Assembly (NCBI GenBank): GCA_028752905.1
Contig: JAQNBH010000011.1
Coordinates: 1,076,879 to 1,140,878, forward strand
Source: Cladorhizidae sp. MBARI D1340-BT2
Lineage: Eukaryota; Porifera; Demospongiae; Poecilosclerida; Cladorhizidae
Direction of reading: 5' to 3'
DNA: 64,000 nucleotides
In this document: one piece after another, positions 47,701 to 59,500 of the stretch
How the letters are laid out: every line of letters begins with the position of its first letter
Position numbering within the stretch: position 1 is the stretch's first letter
Position numbers and translations under genes: made by a program
The notes under the pieces: model-generated
What the model was told of the DNA's origin: nothing
Seen by the model: only the letters and a program-made list of their open reading frames with translations
Database searches by the model: none

Positions 47701-50700
47701 GAGTATTTCAACTTCTCATGGTGATGCCAGCCACAAACAGTACTTCCGAGAGGTCATTTAGTGCATTGAAAAGAATTAAAACTTATCTCAGGAGCACTAT
47801 GACACAAGTCCGCTTAAATCACCTTATTGTCTTCATTATCATTAAGAACTTACTGATGCCCTTGACCTAAAACTTGTGCGAAAACTTGTGCGAAATGACT
47901 TCATTTTAGAAAAGGACTCACGTCAATCTGTTTTTGCCATATGCGAATGAATGAGTATTGATCTAATTAAAAGTGGGTGTGGCATGAACCCCCCACAACC
48001 GCACCACTTCAATTTTCAAGGCTACACCCCTGGAGAGACCTGAGTCTTCAGATATGAAGGAGCCTATGGCATGAAGGTTAGGTGTGGGAGAGACCTGTGT
48101 CTTCAGATATGAAGGAGCCTATGGCATGAAGGTTAGGTGTGGGAGAGACCTGTGTCTTCAGATATGAAGGAGCCTATGGCATGAATGTTAGGGGAGAGAC
48201 CTGTGTCTTCAGATATGAAGGAGCCTATGGCATGAATGTTAGGTGTGGGAGAGACCTGTGTCTTCAGATATGAAGGAGTCTATGGCATGAAGGTTAGGTG
48301 TGGGAGAGACCTGTGTCTTCAGATATGAAGGAGCCTATGGCTTGAAGGTTAGGGGAGAGACCTGTGTCTTCAGATATGAAGGAGCCTATGGCATGAATGT
48401 TAGGGGAGAGACCTGTGTCTTCAGATATGAAGGAGCCTATGGCATGAATGTTAGGTGTGGGAGAGACCTGTGTCTTCAGATATGAAGGAGTCTATGGCAT
48501 GAAGGTTAGGTGTGGGAGAGACCTGTGTCTTCAGATATGAAGGAGCCTATGGCTTGAAGGTTAGGGGAGAGACCTGTGTCTTCAGATATGAAGGAGCCTA
48601 TGGCATGAAGGTTAGGTGTGGGAGAGACCTGTGTCTTCAGATATGAAGGAGCCTATGGCTTGAAGGTTAGGTGTGGGAGAGACCTGTGTCTTCAGATATG
48701 AAGGAGCCTATGGCATGAATGTTAGGTGTGGGAGAGACCTGTGTCTTCAGATATGAAGGAGCCTATGGCATGAATGTTAGGTGTGTGAGAGACCTGTGTC
48801 TTCAGATATGAAGGAGCCTAATGGCATGAAGGTTAGGTGAGGGAGAGACCTGTGTCTTCAGATATGAAGGAGCCTATGGCATGAAGGTTAGGTGTGGGAG
48901 AGACCTGTGTCTTCAGATATGAAGGAGCCTATGGCATGAAGGTTAGGTGTGGGAGAGACCTGTGTCTTCAGATATGAAGGAGCCTATGGCTTGAAGGTTA
49001 GGTGTGGGAGAGACCTGTGTCTTCAGATATGAAGGAGCCTATGGCATGAAGGTTAGGTGTGGGAGAGACCTGTGTCTTCAGATATGAAGGAGCCTATGGC
49101 ATGAAGGTTAGGTGTGGGAGAGACCTGTGTCTTCAGATATGAAGGAGCCTATGGCATGAAGGTTAGGTGTGGGAGAGACCTGAGTCTTCAGATATGAAGG
49201 AGCCTATGGCATGAAGGTTAGGTGTGGGAGAGACCTGTGTCTTCAGATATGAAGGAGCCTATGGCATGAAGGTTAGGTGTGGGAGAGACCTGAGTCTTCA
49301 GATATGAAGGAGCCTATGGCATGAAGGTTAGGTGTGGGAGAGACCTGTGTCTTCAGATATGAAGGAGCCTATGGCATGAAGGTTAGGTGTGGGAGAGACC
49401 TGTGTCTTCAGATATGAAGGAGCCTATGGCATGAAGGTTAGGTGTGGGAGAGACCTGTGTCTTCAGATATGAAGGAGCCTATGGCATAAAGGTATAAGAA
49501 AGAGCAGTGTATCTTGGTGGTTTTCATGGTAGTCAAGGGTTCAAAGTACAGTTTTTGTAACTAAAATTGTGGTCTTCAACAGCTGCCCAAGATGAGTTAA
49601 CCCAACAGCCATCTTGAAACACAGTCCAACCCAATACAGTGTTGCTGCACTCTCTTATCCTAGCTCTTCAGTAATACAGCAGCTGTAGCACGTGCGTGTG
49701 TGTGTGTATGTGTGTATGTATGTATATATTATGTATGTGGGTATGTGTGTGTGTATGTATGTAGCCATATAACCAGGGTTACCTGCGAACTATTACTGAG
49801 ACCAACATCTCCAGAGGTGACAGGCATGTGCATCAGGAATGCACATGGCACCCCACCCCCTCACCTGATAAGCATCTGTGGGAAGGAACGCAGCAAATGC
49901 CGTGAGATGAGGACAATGGCAGGAGACAGAGGAGAGGTTCGCTCTGAGGAGCGTACAGTCTGCTTGTGACCAACCGCCACTGCAGAAGTGTGAGTGGGAG
50001 TGGGAGGGTGTGTGTGTGATCAGAGTTACATTGCATTACATGCCTAATGTGTTTGTGTGTGTACCACCAGAGTGACACTGCATTACATGCCTAGTTTGAA
50101 TCAGGGATGTGTTATACCAGAGTTATTCTGCATTACAGGCCTAGCGTCAGGGTTTATGTGTTACATTATAGTGACACTTCATTACATCATGTGTGAATCA
50201 GTGTGTGTTACATCAGAGTGACACTGGGTTACATGCCTAGTGTGAATCAGGGTTTATGTTACATCAGAGTTATATTGCATTACATGCCTATTGTGAATCA
50301 GGGTTTGTGTTACACTAGAGTGACCCTGCATTACATGCCTCGTGTGAATCAGGATTAATGTTTTACACCAGAGTGACACTGCATTACATGCATGCATAAC
50401 ATTATAGAGAGAGCATGTTAGAATAGTCAAACCACTTCAATATGCAAGATTTTTACCTTCCCTGGTAATCCCAGGCCACACACACAGCCAGGTCTACTCT
50501 GTCGGGACGGGTCGGCACTCGTGTGTACATCAGGGTCACATTGATGTCGACCTCTGTGACCTCTAACCCTGACACACCAGCAGCCTGGACGGAGAGAATG
50601 GGTGTGGCTATGGTCAGGTCACTAATGTTAAAGTCGGCTCTCTCTGGTAACAGAGGACCCAACGTAGGCAAGAGTGCAAAGGTCACATAAGAAGGGGGCA

Positions 50701-53700
50701 GGGCTGATTGTATGGTTGTCGATGATAATATTCTCTGTTGCAGTTCTAAACTTGTCACGTGACTGTCATATGATCCAATCGGTTTCCATGGCTCTCTCCT
50801 GATAAGGATGTTGTGTTGAGAGTACTGTGTGAGGGTTTGGGAGCTTGCTCCAACCACCCTCGATAGCTGCTCCAGAGTAGACAAAAAGGCTCCAGAATCA
50901 AACTCCACCTCTTTGACCACACCATCCCACTGTTCAGATAGCACTGGGTTCAATAAGAGGTTTGTTCCAAGTAGGAGTCTTTGAATACTATCCTCTGTCT
51001 CCTCATCATCGGACATTGCCACCACGTCTTCTAACTGAGTCACCAACTGACTCAGCAGCTTACCTGCTACCTGTACATCTCCTCCAGAGATGTTGCCATG
51101 GTCACCAACAAACTTCCTCAGTGTATCTGCAATGCTGCTTAGTTCGGACAAGGTTAAGATCTGTCTTCTGTCCTCCAGTGCCACTATCTGAGAGAGAAGA
51201 CCACGTCCTTCAGCAGAGATACAGCCAATCAGATTCACCATGGTCCAGCCGAATTTGGAACACTCGCGTGAGGCAAAACCTAAAGAAAAAATGTTGTTAA
51301 ATGTACGTCATCCAGCGACCATGCCAGCCAGTGGCCATGCCAGCCAGTGACCATGCCAGCCAGTGATCATGCCAGCCAGTGACCATGCCAGCCAGTGACC
51401 ATGCCAGCCAGTGACCATGCCAGCCAGTGACCATGCCAGCCAGTGACCATGCCAGCCAGTGACTATGCCAGCCAGTGACCATGCCGGCCAGTGACCACGC
51501 CAGCCAGTGACCACGCCAGCCAGTGACTATGCCGGCCAGTGACCATGCCAGCCAGTGACCATGCCAGCCAGTGACCATGCCAGCCAGTGACCATTACTAA
51601 TGCACTGCACTACACAGCATGAACCACCCCACAATATCCTACACTAGTGCCCCACACAATATCCTACACTAGTGCCCCACACAATATCCTACACTAGTGC
51701 CCCACACAATATCCTACACTAGTGCCCCACACAATATCCTATACACTAGTGCCCCACACAATATCCTACACTAGTGCCCCACACAATATCCTACACTAGT
51801 GCCCCACACAATATCCTACACTAGTGACCCACACAATATCCTACACTAGTGCCCCACACAATATCCTACACTAGTGCCCCACACAATATCTTACACTAGT
51901 GCCCCACACAATATCCTACACTAGTGCCCGTCCTACACAATATCCTGCACTAGTGCCCCACACAATATCCTACACTAGTGCCCCACACAATATCCTGCAC
52001 TAGTGCCCCACACAATATCCTACACTAGTGCCCGTCCTACACAATATCCTGCACTAGTGCCCCACACAATATCCTGCACTAGTGCCCCACACAATATCCT
52101 ACACTAGTGCCCCACACAATATCCTACACTAGTGCCCCACACAATATCCTGCACTAGTGACCCACACAATATCCTGCACTAGTGCCCCACACAATATCCT
52201 ACACTAGTGCCCCACACAATATCCTACACTAGTGCCCCACACAATATCCTACACTAGTGCCTCACACAATATCCTACACTAGTGCCCCACACAATATCCT
52301 GTACTAGTGCCCCACACAATATCCTACACTAGTGCCCCACACAATATCCTACACTAGTGCCCCACACAATATCCTACACTAGTGCCCCACACAATATCCT
52401 ACACTAGTGCCCCACACAATATCCTACACTAGTGCCCCACACAATATCCTGCACTAGTGCCCCACACAATATCCTACACTAGTGCCCCACACAATATCCT
52501 ACACTAGTGCCCCACACAATATCCTACACTAGTGCCCCACACAATATCCTACACTAGTGCCCCACACAATATCCTACACTAGTGCCCCACACAATATCCT
52601 ACACTAGTGCCCCACACAATATCCTACACTAGTGCCCCACACAATATCCTGCACTAGTGCCCCACACAATATCCTACACTAGTGCCCCACACAATATCCT
52701 ACACTAGTGCCCCACACAATATCCTACACTAGTGCCCCACACAATATCCTACACTAGTGCCCCACACAATATCCTACACTAGTGCCCCACACAATATCCT
52801 ACACTATGGTGTGGGAGAGTGTGGTGAGGGAGAGTGGTGACGGGAGAATTTGCGCTGACCAATGAGAGGTGCTGGACATGGCTTTATATCCGTCTTGCTT
52901 TCAGGTGTAGCACTCCAGAGGACACCTGATGCCACACCTCCTAGACACACACCCTCTATTTCTCGGCACATGGAGGGAGATTGCCCAGGGTCAAAGGTGA
53001 AGGGACAGTTGTCACAGGCATCAGGGATACCGTCTCTATCTACATCACCCCCGGCAGCACAGGTGGGAGTGGCACGACAGAGGAGGACATCAGACAGCAG
53101 TCCCTCGCCACATTCAGGACAGCTGGCAGGTTCAGAAGGACACATTCCTATGTATGTATGTGTGTGTGCATGCACGCAGGTGTAAGCGTGTGAGAGAATA
53201 TGCTGTGAGGAGTGATGTTTTGTATGAGAGGGTATGTTTGGTATGAGAGGGTATGTTTGGTAGAGAGGGTATGTTTGGTATGAGAGGGTGTGGTATTTTG
53301 TACGAGTGGGTGCGGTGTTTTGTTGAGATGTGTGGTTTGGTATAAGAGGGTGTGGTATTGGGTATGAGAAGGTGTGGTGTTTGGTATGAGAAGGTGTGAT
53401 GTTTGGTAGAGAGGGTGTGATGTTTACTGAGAGGGTGTGATGTTCGGTATGAGAGGGTGTGGCATTAAATACAGTTTTACTCTGTGAAGTAGATTAGTTG
53501 ATGATGTCAGAGTGAGTAGGGATGTGAGGTGTGCTGGTGTAAGGTGTGTATGTGTGTGATGTGTTGGCATGTGTGTGTCGGTGTGAGAGTGGGTGCAGAG
53601 CTAACCTTTGATGGAGAAAGAGGTGGAGTTGACTACATGACCTCCAACCCTACCAGACTGAAACATTACTTGTAGCACACGTGCCAGCTCTACCTCAGAA

Positions 53701-56373
53701 AGGTGTGGTCGGTAGGAGGAGCTGCCAGGCATGTAGCCGGCCACACTAAAGGACACACCCACCCATCCTGACCTGTCAAAGTGAGGAAGAGGACATGAGG
53801 AAGACAAGAAGGAGTGTCCTGTTAATCTTTGCTGATCACCCACCCACTTGGAGGGCTAGCTTCCTACACGTGACACACCCACCAAGACTGACACACCCAC
53901 CAAGACTGACACACACACCAAGACATGCATGCAAACTGGAGAGAGCAAGCTGAACAGGCAGCTAGCTTGTGGGAGTCCCTGCACCAGTGGGCATGCTCCA
54001 CCAGTGTTAATTACTATACATGGTAAAGTATCATCACACCAGCATCCACACTGTGTTTTGGTTTGGTGTAGTAATTACTAAGGTATAATTACTAAGGTAA
54101 AGTATCATTGATTAAATTCTAGGGGGTAGAGCAAAATGACCTACTCGTTGGAGAGATATAATATCGAAGCTTGGAAGAGACAGGAAAGACCAAACAGGTA
54201 GAGGTCCCCCTCCAAGTCGGCCTGGAGGCTTGTTGCCGAGGCAATGCCATCAGGAAAGGAGGCCAAAAATCCAAATTGATGTTGATATGGGGTGTCGGCT
54301 AGTGTGAATGAACCTTGCACCACAGTAGCAGCTGCATGTAGACATGGGCATCACACACACATCACCACTGACACATACACACACACAGACAAGCACACAC
54401 CTGCACATAATCACCACACACTCACACGCACACACACTACACGCACACACACACACTCACATTACATGCTATTTAAGGGTGGTGTGGGAGATGGGCTGTT
54501 TGTAGGTCACACCTCCTGCACATTTACAGATTCACACCTCATAAGATTATAGTGTAAGTCACCATGGCAAAGTTACATGCACCCAAGGTCAGGGAGGTCA
54601 TGTTCACACCTCTTAAGATTATAGGTCACCATGGCAAAGTTACATGCACCCAAGGTCAGGGAGGTCATGTACACACCTCTTAAGATTATAGGTGTAAGTC
54701 ACCATGGCAAAGTTACATGCCCCAAGGTCAGGGAGGTCATGTTCACACCTCATAAGGTCACCTGCTAACACTTATGGGATGGCCTCAAGTGGCAGGTGGT
54801 TGCCATGGAAAGTGCACTAATGGTAAGACGTATTGCATCATTGCAAGCACAAATAAAGTGTGCATGTGTAAACTATTGTACCTCTGCACCCACGACTGTC
54901 CAGGGCAGTTGTCCCAGCCTGGCATTCATCACACCTCCTCCCTGTCACATTGGCACGACAACTACACTGACCACTCCCACCTTCACATACTGGAGACACT
55001 GCACCCACAGAGTCGCAGTCACATGACTTGCAGTCCAGCTGTTGGTCACCTGACTGCTTGTAGAGGTGGAGGCCAGACTAATGCAACCACACACACAGTT
55101 AGTATGAACCTTAGGCATACAGGACCTCTCTCTCTCATTATACTGCATATATATAGTTATACACAAAACCAATCACTCTAATCTAACCTGTGCATATTAT
55201 TCATGTGTGGTGTGTGTGTGTGTGTGTGAATGAGTGTGGTGTATGTGTGAGTTGGTGTGTGCAAGCGTGGTGCGTGCAAGTGTGTGGTATGTGTGAGTGT
55301 AGTCTGTGTATGGTGAGTGTGGCGTGTGAATGAGTGTGGTGTGAGTGTGGTGTGTGCAAGCAAACGTTGTGTGAGTGTGGTATGTGTGATGTATTTGTGA
55401 GTGTGTGGCGTGTGTGAGTGCAATGTATGTGTGAAGTGTGCGAGTGTTGTGTATGAGTGTGATGTGTGATTGTGGTGTGAATGATGTGAGTGTGTGTGTG
55501 TGGAGTGTGGTGTGAGTGAGGTGTGTGAGTGAGTGTGAAGTGTGTGGAGTGTGTGGTGTGTGTATTGTATGAGTGTGTATTGTGTGTGTATGTGTGTCAC
55601 AGTGTGTGTGGTGTTTATAGGTGTTATGTAAGTATGTGTGTGGTGTGCAATGAGGTCTGGAAAGAAGGATCCTATGATAGTGATTCCTTATGCAGCAAGG
55701 ATGAGTGAAGACATCAGGAGGGTCTGCAGGAAGTTCAACATCAAAGTTGTGTCCAGATCGGGAAGAACTCTGAGGACACAACTGAGCAGAGTGAAGGATG
55801 TATTACCAGCTAATATGCATTCATGTGTTGTGTATCGCATTCCTTGTAGCTGTGGGAAAGAGACCATCAGAAGACTGGAGACCAGAGTGAAAGAACATCA
55901 AGATGCCTGTAAATAGTGTGCTAAAGAGATATCTGCAATTGCTGAGCATGCATGGGATAATGGACATTCTATTTTGTGGGAGGAAGCCACCATCTTAGAC
56001 CAGGTCAGGAGACAGAAGGAACTGCTAGTGAAGGAGGCATTGCACATCAGCCTAGCAGCAAAGAGTGAGCAGTTCAATCGAGACTGAAATGGACTTGCCT
56101 GGCTGCTGGGGAGCCACTCTCAAGAGCCTGAACTTGAAGCCATGACCACCATAATTGTATATCATTCTTTGTTGATGTTTTGATATCAGGCATGTCTTTA
56201 AAAATTTTTTTTTAAATTATTTTAATTATTATTATAATAAATTTTATATATAATTATACGTAGTTATTTTTTATTTTGTTGTTGTTGTTATTATTATTTT
56301 TATTGTTATTGTTATTATTATTAATTATTATTATTATTATTATTGTTATTATTATTAATTTTTTTATTAATTC

Positions 56374-56455
<82 letters not shown>

Positions 56456-56467
56456 TTATTATCATTA

Positions 56468-56511
<44 letters not shown>

Positions 56512-59500
56512 TCATTAATATATTTGTTTTGTCTACATTGTTTCTCATTCTCGTGTGGCTCACGCGTGTCTTAGCATCTCATTATTCCTGATGAAGGCCA
56601 GAGCATCTTGTCAACCGAGAGTTCATTGAGTATTTATGAGATATTTGATCAGCCATGCTGTACATAGGATGCACATCTCGAGATAGCCTGGCTCTCCAAC
56701 TCGAGACAGCCTGTGGCTCTCAAAGCTGCAAAGAGTGAGACTATGGCAGCTGAGGATAGTTTTTGGATCACATAGCACCTAAGGGGTGTGGCAGGTCTCC
56801 CTGTCCGCTGAGATACTACCTGACGGTCGTGTTAATCAAGTGAGATGGTAGAATTGATGAAGTGGTTCTTGTGACAGCGGTGACATTTAATCACGTGATG
56901 CTCCCCACATGTGCACTACGACTGGCTGCCGAACTAGGCAATGTCAGCCAGTACCTGGTGTGCTGGTGAGGCGTGTGAGGCTGGTGTGTTGGTGAGGCAT
57001 GTGAGGCTGGTGTGTTGGTGAGGCATGTGAGGCTGGTGTGTTGGTGAGACATGTGAGGCTGGTGTGTTGGTGAGGCTGGTGTGTTGGTGAGGCATGTGAG
57101 GCTATTGTGTTGTTGAGACACGTGAGGCTGGTGTGTTGGTGAGACATGTGAGGCTGGTGTGTTGGTGAGGCTGGTGTGTTGGTGAGACATGTGAGGCTGG
57201 TGTGTTGGTGAGACATGTGAGGCTGGTGTGTTGGTGAGGCATGTGAGGCTGGTGTGTTGGTGAGGCATGTGAGGCTGGTGTGTTGGTGGGGCTGGTGTGT
57301 TGGTGAGGCATGTGAGGCTGGTGTGTTGGTGAGGCTGGTGTGTTGGTGAGGCTGGTGTGTTGGTGAGACATGTGAGGCTGGTGTGTTGGTGAGACATGTG
57401 AGGCTGGTGTGTTGGTGAGGCATGTGAGGCTGGTGTGTTGGTGAGGCATGTGAGGCTGGTGTGTTGGTGGGGCTGGTGTGTTGGTGAGGCATGTGAGGCT
57501 GGTGTGTTGGTGAGGCTGGTGTGTTGGTGAGGCATGTGAGGCTGGTGTGTTGGTGAGACATGTGAGGCTGGTGTGTTGGTGAGGCATGTGAGGCTGGTGT
57601 GTTGGTGAGGCATGTGAGGCTGGTGTGTTGGTGAGGCTGGTGTGTTGGTGAGACATGTGAGGCTGGTGTGTTGGTGAGACATGTGAGGCTGGTGTGTTGG
57701 TGAGGCATGTGAGGCTGGTGTGTTGGTGAGGCATGTGAGGCTGGTGTGTGGGTGAGGCATGTGAGGCTGGTGTGTTGGTGAGACATGTGAGGCTGGTGTG
57801 TTGGTGAGGCATGTGAGGCTGGTGTGTTGGTGAGGCATGTGAGGCTGGTGTGTTGGTGAGACATGTGAGGCTGGTGTGTTGGTGAGGCATGTGAGGCTGG
57901 TGTGTTGGTGAGACATGTGAGGCTGGTGTGTTGGTGAGGCATGTGAGGCTGGTGTGTGGGTGAGGCATGTGAGGCTGGTGTGTTGGTGAGGCATGTGAGG
58001 CTGGTGTGTGGGTGAGGCATGTGAGGCTGGTGTGTTGGTGAGGCATGTGAGGCTGGTGTGTTGGTGAGACATGTGAGGCTGGTGTGTTGGTGAGGCATGT
58101 GAGGCTGGTGTGTTGGTGAGGCATGTGAGGCTGGTGTGCTGGTGAGGCATGTGAGGCTGGTGTGTTGGTGTGTTGGTGAGGCATGTGAGGCTGGTGCAGG
58201 CACAATCACCATGGTGAGTATTGTCATAGTCTGGTAGGCAAGAGACTGGTCAATTGATGATTGGTATCTGAAAGTGCTTCCGTTAGCCTTTATGAGTGTG
58301 TGTGTGTGTTAGTATGTGTCAGTGTATGGTGTGAGTGTGTTTGGTATGTGGTGCATGGTGTGGTTGAACATGTGGTTGTGGTGTATATGTGGGGTGTGGT
58401 ATGAGCATGTGGTGTATATGTGGGGTGTGGTATGAGCATGTGGTGTATGTGATGTGTGTGGTGTGAGTGTGAGGTGAGTGTAGTGTATGTGCTGTGAGTG
58501 AGTCGAGTGAGTGAGTAGAGTGAAGCAAATAAACATTACTGACCTTGCAGAAGCAGGCCCCAGTATTCCTGTCGCACACTGCACCCTCCACCCCCTGAGG
58601 GTCACATCGACACCTCTGGCAAGATGCCGAGCTCCTGAAGAAGCCGACAAGACAAGCCTCTACCTCACACAGCGGGCCACTGTAGGTGCCCAGACAGTGG
58701 CAGGAAAAGATGGCGTCTTCTTGTGCAGATGAAATAGTGCAGGTCCCACGACCAGAGCAAGGATTAGGATGACAGGGGTCCATCACACATTGTCCCCTAA
58801 TGGGGACCAGGCCAGAGAAGCAGGTACACAAGCAGTCCCTCCAGCCCCCCTTACGAACACTTCCCCCTGGACAACGACAGGTCATGCCATTAGCATCAGA
58901 TCCACACCCCGTGGTTACCATGCCTTTATTTGTGGTCGTGAAATCATTTAGAGGAGAAGTGAGAATTTGAGCCAAATTGATCGATTTGATGTTGATGACC
59001 AGGTTACGAAGGCACAGAGAAGAAGGGGAGGAGTCTGAGTGGGAGGGCAGCGCCGAAGCAAGTATCAGAGTATTGACCAATACATCACCTTTCTCTGGCA
59101 CATGACGAAGCACACGCCCACTATCTATAGAGAGCTGAGAGGAGCGAGAGGAGAAGAAGGGGAGGAGGGGGTGGAGATGGCGAGGAGGGAGGGAGGAGAT
59201 GGGGAGGAGGGAAGGAGGAGATGGGGAGGGGAGATGGGGAGGAGGGAGGGGGGAGAGGGGGAGATGGGGAGGAGGGAGGGAGGAGATGGGGAGGAGGGAG
59301 ATGGGGAGAAGGGAGGGGAGATGGGGAGACGGGGAGGAGGGAGGGGAGAAGGGAGGGGGAGATGGGGAGGAGGGAGGGAGGAGATGGGGAGGTAGGCAGG
59401 GATAATATGGGGGAGGAGGGAGGGAGGAGATGGAGGGGAGCAAATGGGGAGGGGGAGGTGGAGAAGATGTGGGTAGGGAGGAGAGGAATGGGAAGAGAGG

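Larger units (their letters stand above)
43616..48032 (+). mobile_element. hAT-type DNA transposon, degenerate, holding a nested Harbinger
   Basis: Ends CAGTGGTGTAGCC and (reverse complement) CAGGGGTGTAGCC match at 12 of 13 bases. The flanking target duplication is GAGAG (43611-43615 and 48033-48037), and neighbouring array units show the uninterrupted site GTGGGAGAGACC, which confirms a 5 bp duplication. Some hAT subgroups make 5 bp duplications; most make 8. Without the inner element it is about 2.56 kb and codes for a TTF-finger/hAT transposase, now broken. Confidence 0.9.

Noticed and set aside
56891..58227. Three overlapping minus-strand frames of 367-427 codons rich in His, Pro, Thr
   Set aside because: They are the 26 bp minisatellite read in three frames. 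The same 26-residue pattern appears in each and there is no conserved domain or splice context.
58196..58264. Possible receptor exon after a TTTCAG acceptor
   Set aside because: The frame does not give the missing laminin-EGF residues and has no clear donor before the 26 bp array.
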